Part shown: piece by piece, positions 1 through 5,611 of the stretch
Numbering within the stretch: position 1 is the first letter of the stretch
Layout of the letters: every line of letters begins with the position of its first letter
From: Actinomycetota bacterium
Lineage (GTDB): Bacteria > Actinomycetota > Acidimicrobiia > Acidimicrobiales > Ilumatobacteraceae
Reading direction: 5' to 3'
NCBI GenBank assembly: GCA_005788205.1
Contig: SXYT01000141.1
Location: 1 to 8,607 of the forward strand
Length of the DNA stretch: 8,607 nucleotides
Position numbers and translations under genes: made by a program
Notes under the pieces: generated by a model
Seen by the model: only the letters and a program-made list of their open reading frames with translations
What the model was told of the DNA's origin: nothing
Database searches by the model: none

Positions 1-34
1 ACGGCCCTCATTCGTCAACGGCCCTCATTCGCCC
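1..34. repeat. 17-bp tandem duplication at the 3' end of the HxlR gene
   Basis: The 14-mer acggccctcattcg occurs at 1-14 and again at 18-31, giving a 17-bp period (acggccctcattcg plus three bases). The second copy contains the stop codon of the HxlR-family gene (minus strand TGA at 25-27), so the repeat duplicates the last bases of that gene and its immediate downstream sequence. The first copy touches the window edge, so the array could continue outside. On the minus strand the junction of the copies reads TTGACG (18 down to 13), which resembles a -35 element; no matching -10 can be judged within the window. Confidence 0.85.
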
Positions 35-480
35 GTGTCGCTGCCTGGCTGGCCATCGCGGGTCTCCTCGAAGGTGATTTCGTTGCCGCAGTGCCCACAC
101 GTCGCCACCGGGGCGACCGGGTGACCGCAGGGAGTGTGGACGATGAGGGGCGTCGGCGTCCCGTGGACCCATGTGTCTCCCCACGCCTTCAGCATGAGGA
201 TCGTGCCGAACAGGCCGCGGCCCATCTCCGTCACGTGGTACTCGAATCTCTCCGGCTTCTCGGAGTACCTGACCTTCACGACGACGCCCTTGTCCACAAG
301 CCCCGCCAGTCGGACTGTCTGGATGTTGCGTGCGACAGGCAGCTGGTCGTTGATGTGCTCGAACCTCACGTTGCCGTGGAAAATCTCCCACAGGATGAGC
401 AAGGCCCACCGGTCACCGATGATGCCGAGAGCAGCCGCGAGGCCGTTGTTCATCGAAGCGTCATCCCTCGGACTGGGCAT
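25..480 (-). CDS. HxlR-family winged-helix transcriptional regulator
   Basis: A 151-residue protein with the HxlR pattern: an N-terminal helix with IGDRWALLILWEI (about residues 21-33), HGNVRFEHI (35-43), then a recognition and wing region ending in KPERFEYHVTEMG (75-87) and LKAWGDTW (97-104). HxlR proteins bind DNA as dimers and usually repress a neighbouring redox or detoxification gene and themselves. The tail carries C118, C128 and C131 with H120 and H130, a possible small zinc site. There is no Cys near the N-terminus, where thiol-sensing members such as YodB and HypR carry theirs, so that sensing mode is unlikely. The start is taken at 480, where TAGGGT precedes ATG by 8 nt. In-frame ATGs at 504 and 453 are alternatives. 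The ferredoxin gene lies upstream on the same strand, and a dyad overlaps the promoter. The target gene is not identifiable from the sequence alone. Confidence 0.88.
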   Translation of the reverse strand: MPSPRDDASMNNGLAAALGIIGDRWALLILWEIFHGNVRFEHINDQLPVARNIQTVRLAGLVDKGVVVKVRYSEKPERFEYHVTEMGRGLFGTILMLKAWGDTWVHGTPTPLIVHTPCGHPVAPVATCGHCGNEITFEETRDGQPGSDTGE

Positions 481-488
481 GGAGGAAA

Positions 489-494
489 ACCCTA
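489..494 (-). promoter_or_regulatory. candidate -10 element (TAGGGT) of the HxlR gene
   Basis: The minus strand reads TAGGGT followed by 8 nt and then ATG at 480, with no Shine-Dalgarno sequence. This fits a leaderless transcript. A competing candidate is GATAAT at 515-510, 5 nt before the ATG at 504. No convincing -35 is seen for either. The element abuts the inverted repeat at 493-513. Confidence 0.4.
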
Positions 495-513
495 ATGGCG
501 GCATGTGCCATTA
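493..513. promoter_or_regulatory. inverted repeat TAATGGC-N7-GCCATTA, likely HxlR operator
   Basis: Perfect 7-bp arms (493-499 and 507-513) separated by 7 bp lie immediately upstream of the HxlR -10 candidate, within the core promoter. Operators of HxlR-family dimers are short dyads of this size at or near the promoter, and autoregulation is common. That this protein binds here is inference from position and symmetry. Confidence 0.5.
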
Positions 514-516
514 TCG

Positions 517-538
517 GAAATACAGGCGGTGCTATTTC
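517..538. promoter_or_regulatory. second inverted repeat GAAATA-N10-TATTTC
   Basis: Arms of 6 bp at 517-522 and 533-538 lie between the ferredoxin stop codon and the HxlR start. The arms are AT-rich in a GC-rich region. The arms are too AT-rich and the loop too long for a convincing intrinsic terminator, so a second protein-binding site is the better reading. It could instead be a weak hairpin at the end of the ferredoxin message. Confidence 0.35.
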
Positions 539-560
539 GGGAAAAGATGCCGCTGGACCG

Positions 561-827
561 CTAGATAATGGCCGCCGGGACCCCGGGGGCCTCGTCCAGT
601 TCGATGAAGATGCACTCACCTGGGCAGACATCAGCCGCCTCCACCACGGACTTGTGGTGCCGCGGCTCGACCCTCGCCATGGAACCCGCGCCGCCCGGGT
701 CGTTCTGGATGATGCCGCGCTCGACCACGTATGCGATGCCGTCCTCGAGCAACGTGAAGGCCTCCGGGCAGTGGTCCTCGCACAGACCGTCCCCCGTGCA
801 CAGGTCCTGGTCGATCCACACGCGCAT
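561..827 (-). CDS. small monocluster ferredoxin (3Fe-4S or Asp-ligated 4Fe-4S type)
   Basis: An 88-residue acidic electron carrier. The N-terminal cluster motif is C10-x5-C16-x3-C20-P and the C-terminal one is C68-P-G-E-C72, the layout of short ferredoxins that feed electrons to oxygenases such as cytochromes P450 in actinobacteria. Position 13, where a standard [4Fe-4S] ferredoxin has its second Cys, is Asp (CTGDGLC), as in the Pyrococcus furiosus ferredoxin. The cluster is therefore expected to be [3Fe-4S], or [4Fe-4S] with an Asp ligand. The gene is divergent from the peptidase gene (49 bp between starts) and precedes the HxlR gene by 80 bp on the same strand. No redox partner is encoded in the window. 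The TAG stop is at 561-563, and length is normal for the family. Confidence 0.9.
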   Translation of the reverse strand: MRVWIDQDLCTGDGLCEDHCPEAFTLLEDGIAYVVERGIIQNDPGGAGSMARVEPRHHKSVVEAADVCPGECIFIELDEAPGVPAAII

Positions 828-835
828 GACCGATG

Positions 836-841
836 ACGGTA
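836..841 (-). promoter_or_regulatory. candidate -10 element (TACCGT) of the ferredoxin gene
   Basis: TACCGT on the minus strand lies 8 nt before the ATG at 827, with no Shine-Dalgarno sequence. The same hexamer sits 7 nt before the alpha/beta hydrolase start at 4733. No clear -35 is present. The element overlaps a short dyad (ACCG-ATGA-CGGT, 829-840). Confidence 0.4.
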
Positions 842-864
842 CAGCCGGACGGCGGCCTCGGCCC

Positions 865-870
865 TAGCCT
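865..870 (+). promoter_or_regulatory. candidate -10 element (TAGCCT) of the oligopeptidase gene
   Basis: TAGCCT is followed by 6 nt and the ATG at 877. There is no purine-rich ribosome site in between, so a leaderless transcript starting at or next to the A of ATG is the simplest reading. No good -35 is visible. Confidence 0.4.
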
Positions 871-876
871 GCCCGC

Positions 877-2910
877 ATGCCAGGCGACACCCTCCCACCG
901 CCGCCCGTGGCGGAACGCCGCCCCCACACGTGGTCAAGGCCGACCGGCGACACACAGGACGACTGGGCCTGGCTCGCCGACCGTGACGACCCTGCTGTCA
1001 TCTCGTACCTCGAGGCCGAGAATGCCTGGGCGGACGCATGGTTCGTGCCGCACCTCGCGGTGATCGACGAGTTGTTCTCCGAGATCAAGTCACGGGTCAA
1101 AGAGGATGACGATTCTGTTCCCGCGCGCCGCGGGCGGTGGTGGTACGCGAGCCGCACTGCGACCGGCCTCGCCTACCAGGTCCACACTCGGGGCCTCTCG
1201 CGCGACGGCGTCTCTGCCCAGGTGCTGCTCGACGAGAACGCAGAGGCCGAGGGGCACGGCTACTTCTCGCTCAACGTGTTCGATGTGTCCCACGACGACC
1301 GGCTGCTCGCCTGGTCGGGCGACACGGACGGCAGCGAGCTCTACACGCTCAGGTTCCGCGACGTCGCCACGGGAATCGATGCCCCGGAGGAGATCCCCGG
1401 CACCACCTGGGGCGGGTCTGCGTGGTCGGCAGACGACTCGGTGTTCTTCTACGTGGTCCCGGACGCCGCGATGAGACCCTGGCGGGTGATGCGCCACGTG
1501 ATGGGCACCCCGCACACAGAGGATGAAGTCGTCCTGGAGGAGCCGGACGAGAGGTTCTTTCTTTCTGTCGACCTCACCCGGTCGCGCGAGTGGGTGATCA
1601 TCGAGTCCTCCAGCCGCACCAGCAGCGAGGCGTACCTGCTGCGCGCGGATGACCCGCTCGGCACGCCGGTCTCGGTGCGGGCGCGGCGAGACGACGTGGA
1701 GTACTCCGTCGACCACTGGGGGGACCGCTTCGTCATCGTGCACAACGAGGATGCCCTCGACTTCAGGGTGGACACGGCACCGGAGGACTCACCGGGCGAG
1801 TGGCACCCGTTCGTGGCACACGAGGAGGGTGCCCGTATCGCCGCGTTCGAGTGCTTCGACGGGTTCGCCGCCATGCAGCGCTGGGTTGCGGGCCAGCAGG
1901 TCATCTCGATCGTGCGCACCGACGGGTCGTCCCGGGCCGTGCGAATCCTCGATGAACCCCACGAGGCAGAGATCGACGCCAACCCCGAGTACGCGACCAC
2001 GTCGCTTCGCGTCTCGTTCCAGTCCCTCACGGCCCCGCCGACCGTGGCCGAGGTCGACATCGACACCCTCGGGTTGACCGTGCTGAAGCGGACAGACACC
2101 CCGAACGTGGACCCCTCGGCCTATGTCTCGACGCGTCTCTGGGCCGCCGCCCCGGACGGCACGCAGGTGCCGTTCGACATCGTGCACCGCTCGGACACCC
2201 CGCTCGACGGGACCGCACCATGCCTGCTCTACGGGTACGGCAGCTACGAGGCCTCGATGCCGCCCTGGTTCTCCGTCGCCAGGCTCTCGTTGCTGGACCG
2301 CGGGATGGTCTGGGCGCTCGCCCACCCGCGGGGCGGCGGCGAGATGGGCCGCAACTGGTACCTGGAGGGCAAGCTGCTCGCGAAGAAGAACACCTTCACC
2401 GACACGCTCGCCGTCGCGCACGCACTCGGCAACGGGATCGTCGACAGGTCGCGCATCGTCGTGCGCGGGGGCAGTGCGGGCGGCCTGCTGGTCGGGGCGT
2501 GCATCACCATGGAGCCCGCGACGTTCGCGGGCGCAGTCGCCGAGGTCCCGTTCGTGGACGTCGTCACCACGATGAGCGACCCCTCGCTGCCGCTCACGGT
2601 CACCGAGTGGGAGGAATGGGGTGACCCACGGTCAGAACCGCACGCCTCCTGCATGCTCGGCTACTCACCGTACGACAACACGGGGTCCGACAGGTACCCC
2701 GACCTCTACGTGACCGCAGGGCTGAACGACCCCCGCGTGAGTTACCACGAGCCGGCCAAATGGGTGGCCCGGATCCGCGCGGTGTCCCCCGCGACCACTG
2801 TCGTGTTCAAGTGCGAGATGGATGCGGGGCACGGCGGGCCGTCCGGGCGTTACGACCGTTGGCTGGACGAGGCGCGCACACTCGCCTTCGTCCTCGCGAC
2901 CGTCAGTTGA
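877..2910 (+). CDS. oligopeptidase B-like S9A (prolyl oligopeptidase family) serine peptidase
   Basis: A 677-residue protein, close to the roughly 700 residues usual for oligopeptidase B. The N-terminal two thirds fits the seven-bladed beta-propeller that restricts entry to short peptides. The C-terminal third is the alpha/beta-hydrolase catalytic domain. The catalytic Ser533 sits in GGSAGG (531-536), Asp618 in GLNDPRV and His652 in DAGHGG. The segment RGGGEMGRNWY followed by KLLAKKNTFTD is a hallmark of this subfamily. Glu577 and Glu579 in TEWEEWGDP fall where oligopeptidase B binds the basic P1 side chain, so cleavage after Arg or Lys is expected. No signal peptide or membrane segment is seen, so it is probably cytosolic. 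It is divergent from the ferredoxin gene, and its 3' end overlaps the convergent MauE-like gene by 8 bp. The gene symbol is withheld because ptrB/opdB assignment rests on motifs only. Confidence 0.93.
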   Translation: MPGDTLPPPPVAERRPHTWSRPTGDTQDDWAWLADRDDPAVISYLEAENAWADAWFVPHLAVIDELFSEIKSRVKEDDDSVPARRGRWWYASRTATGLAYQVHTRGLSRDGVSAQVLLDENAEAEGHGYFSLNVFDVSHDDRLLAWSGDTDGSELYTLRFRDVATGIDAPEEIPGTTWGGSAWSADDSVFFYVVPDAAMRPWRVMRHVMGTPHTEDEVVLEEPDERFFLSVDLTRSREWVIIESSSRTSSEAYLLRADDPLGTPVSVRARRDDVEYSVDHWGDRFVIVHNEDALDFRVDTAPEDSPGEWHPFVAHEEGARIAAFECFDGFAAMQRWVAGQQVISIVRTDGSSRAVRILDEPHEAEIDANPEYATTSLRVSFQSLTAPPTVAEVDIDTLGLTVLKRTDTPNVDPSAYVSTRLWAAAPDGTQVPFDIVHRSDTPLDGTAPCLLYGYGSYEASMPPWFSVARLSLLDRGMVWALAHPRGGGEMGRNWYLEGKLLAKKNTFTDTLAVAHALGNGIVDRSRIVVRGGSAGGLLVGACITMEPATFAGAVAEVPFVDVVTTMSDPSLPLTVTEWEEWGDPRSEPHASCMLGYSPYDNTGSDRYPDLYVTAGLNDPRVSYHEPAKWVARIRAVSPATTVVFKCEMDAGHGGPSGRYDRWLDEARTLAFVLATVS

Positions 2911-3286
2911 GCGCCGCGGCGAGGAACAGGGCCGCCATCATCACGACGTTGCGCAGCACGTCAGCCCATCCCGGCGGGCGCACGGAGCGGGTGCCGAAGC
3001 ACGCACACGGGACCGTGCTGCCCGTCGCCACCTGCACCGCGAGGAACACCGTGAAGACCAGCAGGAGGAGCGTCGACAGCCCGTACACGAGGACGAACGG
3101 CGGCAGGACGACGAGGCACACGCCGAGGACCAGTTCAGCGGGCGGGACGGCCATCTGCACGGGCCGGGGCAGTCCCTGGGCGTGTGCTGCTGCCCGCCAT
3201 TGTGCGGGCGCGGTCACTTTGTTGGCCCCGGCCCACGCAAAGGCAACGCCCACCGCGGCTGCGAGGAGCCTCGCTGCAGCACTCAC
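2903..3286 (-). CDS. MauE/DoxX-like integral membrane protein
   Basis: A 127-residue protein with about four hydrophobic segments (roughly residues 5-20, 43-60, 62-86 and 108-126). It carries a C94-x-C96 motif in GSTVPCACFG between segments three and four. That motif in a small four-helix membrane protein is typical of the MauE branch of the DoxX-like superfamily. MauE is required for methylamine dehydrogenase maturation, and relatives are thought to act in thiol or quinone redox chemistry at the membrane. No mau genes are present here, so the exact role is unknown. The GTG start overlaps the flavin reductase stop as GTGA, implying translational coupling. The stop codon overlaps the convergent peptidase gene by 8 bp, leaving no room for a terminator between the two. 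Confidence 0.82.
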   Translation of the reverse strand: MSAAARLLAAAVGVAFAWAGANKVTAPAQWRAAAHAQGLPRPVQMAVPPAELVLGVCLVVLPPFVLVYGLSTLLLLVFTVFLAVQVATGSTVPCACFGTRSVRPPGWADVLRNVVMMAALFLAAALN

Positions 3287-3777
3287 CCGACGGAGACGGC
3301 GCGGGTGACCTTGCCGCGGTAGAACGCCATGGCGTCACCTGCGTCATCAATGTTGTCGAGCGCGCTGACGTGGCCGACCACCATGTAATGGTCACCCATC
3401 TCGGTCTGGGAATGGACGGTGCAGTCGATCGTGGCGATGACACCGGGCAGCCGCGGCAGTCCTGTCTCTGACTGCGTCCACTCGACGCCCGCGAACTTGT
3501 CGTCTGACTCCCTGGCGAACCGCCAGCAGAGTTCGTCCTGGCCGTCGGCGAGCACGTTCACGCAGAACCTGCCCGTGGCCGCGATCTCCGACCAGGAGTG
3601 CGAGTTGACACCGGGGAGAAACCCGACGAGGGCGGGATCGAGCGAGACCGACACGAACGAGCCGATCGTGATGCCGCGCGGCGTGCCGTCGGCACCGAAA
3701 CCGGTCACGACCACGACGGAGGTGGGGACGTGCCCGAGCACCTGGCGGAACTTTGCTGAGTCGAATACCTCTGCCAC
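3283..3777 (-). CDS. flavin reductase-like FMN-binding split-barrel protein
   Basis: A 164-residue protein of the flavin reductase-like family, which in two-component monooxygenases supplies reduced FMN or FAD from NAD(P)H. Visible family features are HVPTSVVVVTG (16-26), TPRGITIGSFVSVSLDP (32-48), the segment GRFCVNVLA (69-77) and GDHYMVVGHV (128-137), which lies in the barrel core. The frame stays open upstream to 3870, but that would overlap the MBL gene and add about 30 Arg-rich residues unlike the family. GTG at 3777, preceded by TACTCT and 6 nt, is preferred; GTG at 3783 is the alternative. The gap to the MBL gene is about 30 bp, and its stop overlaps the MauE-like start. No oxygenase partner is encoded in the window. 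It could also be a general flavin-binding oxidoreductase rather than a reductase. Confidence 0.9.
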   Translation of the reverse strand: MAEVFDSAKFRQVLGHVPTSVVVVTGFGADGTPRGITIGSFVSVSLDPALVGFLPGVNSHSWSEIAATGRFCVNVLADGQDELCWRFARESDDKFAGVEWTQSETGLPRLPGVIATIDCTVHSQTEMGDHYMVVGHVSALDNIDDAGDAMAFYRGKVTRAVSVG

Positions 3778-3783
3778 GTCCAC

Positions 3784-3789
3784 AGAGTA
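3784..3789 (-). promoter_or_regulatory. candidate -10 element (TACTCT) of the flavin reductase gene
   Basis: TACTCT on the minus strand is followed by 6 nt and then GTG at 3777. It lies between the MBL stop codon and the flavin reductase start. If active, it is a second promoter inside the three-gene unit. No strong -35 is seen; TGAGGA (3812-3807) at 17-bp spacing is weak. Confidence 0.35.
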
Positions 3790-3809
3790 GACCGAGCGGG
3801 GCCGCTTCC

Positions 3810-4646
3810 TCAGACGATGACCGTCTCGGTCTCGCGCGCGGCGAACACCTTGACACCGGCAAAGCCGCACGAGGCCAACGTGTCGAGAGCGTCATCCGTC
3901 CGGGTGGGGTCATGGTGGAAGAGCGCGAGGCTCTTCACCCCGCAGGACTGCGCGATGGACATGGCGAATTCCGGCGTGCAGTGACCCCAGTAGTACTTCT
4001 GGCGGAACTCCTCGGCCGTGTACTGCGAGTCGTGGATGAGGAGGTCGGCACCCTCTGCGAGTTCGCGCACCTCGTTCGTGATGCTGAACGAGCCGTCGTA
4101 GTTCTGCTGGTGGTCGGAGATGTAGGTGATGACCTTGCCTGCCCACTCGATGCGGTAGCCGACAGTGGGCCCGATGTGCGGAACCACGCGGGACTTGATG
4201 GACACCGGGCCGGCGGCGAAGTCCGCGTTCATCACGTCATGGAAGCGGTACTTGCCGGGGAGGATGTCGAGACCCACGGGGAATGTCGGCGGCTTCACCA
4301 TTGCCCTCATCGCGTCCTGCAGCGTCACGCCGTCCTCCTGCACCGGTCCGTAGACGTCGACCTCCGTGGAAGCATCGAAGATCGGCGGGAAGAACGGGAT
4401 CCCCTGCACGTGGTCCCAGTGGAGATGGGTCAGCAGCGCGGTGCCGACGAACGGTTTCCCCGACTGCTGCCACTGCTCCCCGAAGTAGCGCAGGCCCGTG
4501 CCCATGTCGCAGACGATGGGATTTGCACCCGGCACCTGGATGGAGACGCACGAGGTGTTGCCGCCGTAGCGCAGCGTGGACGGGCCGTGGCACGGCGTGG
4601 AACCACGCACGCCATGGAACGTGACGAGAATGTCTGTGGCCCCCAC
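3810..4646 (-). CDS. metallo-beta-lactamase-fold hydrolase (PhnP/cyclic phosphodiesterase-like)
   Basis: A 278-residue protein, counted from the GTG at 4646. The N-terminal FHGVRGSTPCHGP and YGGNTSCV resemble the MBL group of COG1235-type proteins, which includes phosphoribosyl cyclic phosphodiesterases. Metal ligands are visible: THLHWDH (H74, H76, D78, H79), H157, D178 in ISDH, and H244/H245 in LFHHDP. The segment IHDSQY and the GHCTPEFA sequence are also typical. A binuclear, Zn- or Fe/Mn-dependent phosphodiesterase activity is likely; the substrate cannot be told. No signal peptide is seen, so it is probably cytosolic. In-frame GTGs at 4664 and 4655 are possible starts. The one at 4646 is chosen because it lies 7 nt after TAGCGT and begins right before the conserved domain. 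It is the first gene of a unit with the flavin reductase and MauE-like genes and is divergent from the alpha/beta hydrolase. Confidence 0.88.
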   Translation of the reverse strand: MGATDILVTFHGVRGSTPCHGPSTLRYGGNTSCVSIQVPGANPIVCDMGTGLRYFGEQWQQSGKPFVGTALLTHLHWDHVQGIPFFPPIFDASTEVDVYGPVQEDGVTLQDAMRAMVKPPTFPVGLDILPGKYRFHDVMNADFAAGPVSIKSRVVPHIGPTVGYRIEWAGKVITYISDHQQNYDGSFSITNEVRELAEGADLLIHDSQYTAEEFRQKYYWGHCTPEFAMSIAQSCGVKSLALFHHDPTRTDDALDTLASCGFAGVKVFAARETETVIV

Positions 4647-4653
4647 AACCGTC

Positions 4654-4682
4654 ACGCTACGCACCGAAAAACGCCCGGTAAA
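4654..4682 (-). promoter_or_regulatory. candidate promoter of the MBL hydrolase gene (TTTACC-N17-TAGCGT)
   Basis: On the minus strand TTTACC (4682-4677) and TAGCGT (4659-4654) are 17 bp apart. TAGCGT is followed by 7 nt and GTG at 4646. This is the best -35/-10 pair in the window and supports the short MBL start, with transcription beginning at or within a base of the start codon. Confidence 0.5.
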
Positions 4683-4694
4683 CAGTGGACAGGG

Positions 4695-4725
4695 GTGACG
4701 GTTGTCGCACGGCGGCGACTACCGT
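4695..4725 (+). promoter_or_regulatory. candidate promoter of the alpha/beta hydrolase gene (GTGACG-N19-TACCGT)
   Basis: TACCGT (4720-4725) is followed by 7 nt and ATG at 4733. GTGACG at 4695-4700 is a fair -35 at a long 19-bp spacing. The -35 elements of this promoter and of the divergent MBL promoter are only about 12 bp apart, so polymerase or regulator binding at one may affect the other. Confidence 0.42.
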
Positions 4726-4732
4726 CTGCAGG

Positions 4733-5611
4733 ATGAGCCGTGCGATTGCCACGTCCACCGTCAGTGCGAACGGCGTGGACTTCACCTATCTCGAGTGCGG
4801 GTCGGGCCCGCTCGCTCTGTGCCTGCACGGGTTCCCGGACAGCGCCCACTCGTGGCGCCACCTCCTGCCCGCCCTCGCCGACGCCGGGTACCGGGCTGTC
4901 GCCCCGTTCACACGCGGGTACGCACCCACCAGTGTCCCGGCAGACGGTTTCTTCCAGACCGGAGCGCTCTCCGCTGACGTGAACGCCCTGCACGCCGCCC
5001 TCGGCGGCGGACCCGACGCTGTGCTCATCGGCCATGACTGGGGTGCGCCGACCGTGTACGGCGCTGCCGCCAGCGAGCCGGCACGCTGGTCGAGGGTCGT
5101 CGGCATGGCCGTGCCCCCCGGCGGCGCGATGAACGTCGCATTCGTGACGAACCTCGAGCAGATCAAGCGCAGCTGGTACATGTTCTTCTTCCAGCACCCG
5201 CTCGCGGACATGGTGGTGCCAGCAAACGACCTCGCGTTCATCGACATGCTGTGGGCCGACTGGTCGCCGGGGTTCCCCGCCGCCACGGACATCGCGAACG
5301 TGAAGGACTGCCTGCGCGACCCTGCGAACCTCGCGGCAGCCCTCGGGTACTACCGCGCGACGCTCGGCACAGGCGCGCGGCACCCCGATTACGACGCCAT
5401 CCAGGCTGCGGGATCCGGCCCGCTGACCCAGCCGACGCTGTATCTCCACGGACGCAACGACGGCTGCATCGGAGCAGAGGTGGCAGAGAGCGCCCGTGCG
5501 ATGTGTGACTGGGCGCGGGTGGAGATCGTGGAGGAGGCCGGACACTTCCTGCAGCTCGAACAACCCGCCAGGGTGAACGACCTGGTCGTCGGTTTCCTCA
5601 CGGGAGCCTGA
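4733..5611 (+). CDS. alpha/beta-hydrolase, epoxide hydrolase-like
   Basis: A 292-residue alpha/beta-hydrolase. The oxyanion-hole motif is HGFP (32-35). The nucleophile is Asp102 in GHDWGA, which marks the epoxide hydrolase and haloalkane dehalogenase branch rather than Ser esterases. Asp243 (GRNDGC) and His271 (EAGHF) complete the triad. The cap carries RSWYMFFFQ (Tyr149) and YYRA (Tyr206/207), placed like the two Tyr residues that activate the epoxide oxygen in epoxide hydrolases, so this is favoured over dehalogenase. The substrate is unknown. No signal peptide is seen. ATG at 4733 is preferred over an upstream GTG at 4685, which would add 16 unlikely residues. The gene is divergent from the MBL gene, and its stop overlaps the convergent mutY gene by 14 bp. 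Confidence 0.92.
   Translation: MSRAIATSTVSANGVDFTYLECGSGPLALCLHGFPDSAHSWRHLLPALADAGYRAVAPFTRGYAPTSVPADGFFQTGALSADVNALHAALGGGPDAVLIGHDWGAPTVYGAAASEPARWSRVVGMAVPPGGAMNVAFVTNLEQIKRSWYMFFFQHPLADMVVPANDLAFIDMLWADWSPGFPAATDIANVKDCLRDPANLAAALGYYRATLGTGARHPDYDAIQAAGSGPLTQPTLYLHGRNDGCIGAEVAESARAMCDWARVEIVEEAGHFLQLEQPARVNDLVVGFLTGA

Noticed and set aside
505..560. Intrinsic terminator after the ferredoxin gene
   Set aside because: The only inverted repeat has 6-bp AT-rich arms with a 10-base loop and no T-run directly after it, so it reads better as a binding site.
829..840. Short dyad ACCG-ATGA-CGGT beside the ferredoxin -10
   Set aside because: Four-base arms are expected often by chance in GC-rich sequence. 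Kept only as a note in the promoter entry.
3778..3870. N-terminal extension of the flavin reductase to 3870
   Set aside because: The added residues are Arg-rich, overlap the MBL coding end and do not match the family; GTG at 3777 gives the normal length.
3753..4736. Long plus-strand open frame (327 codons) opposite the MBL gene
   Set aside because: It is the antisense reading of a well-supported MBL-fold gene. The product is rich in Arg, Val, His and Asp with no recognisable domain, as expected from GC-rich codons read on the other strand.
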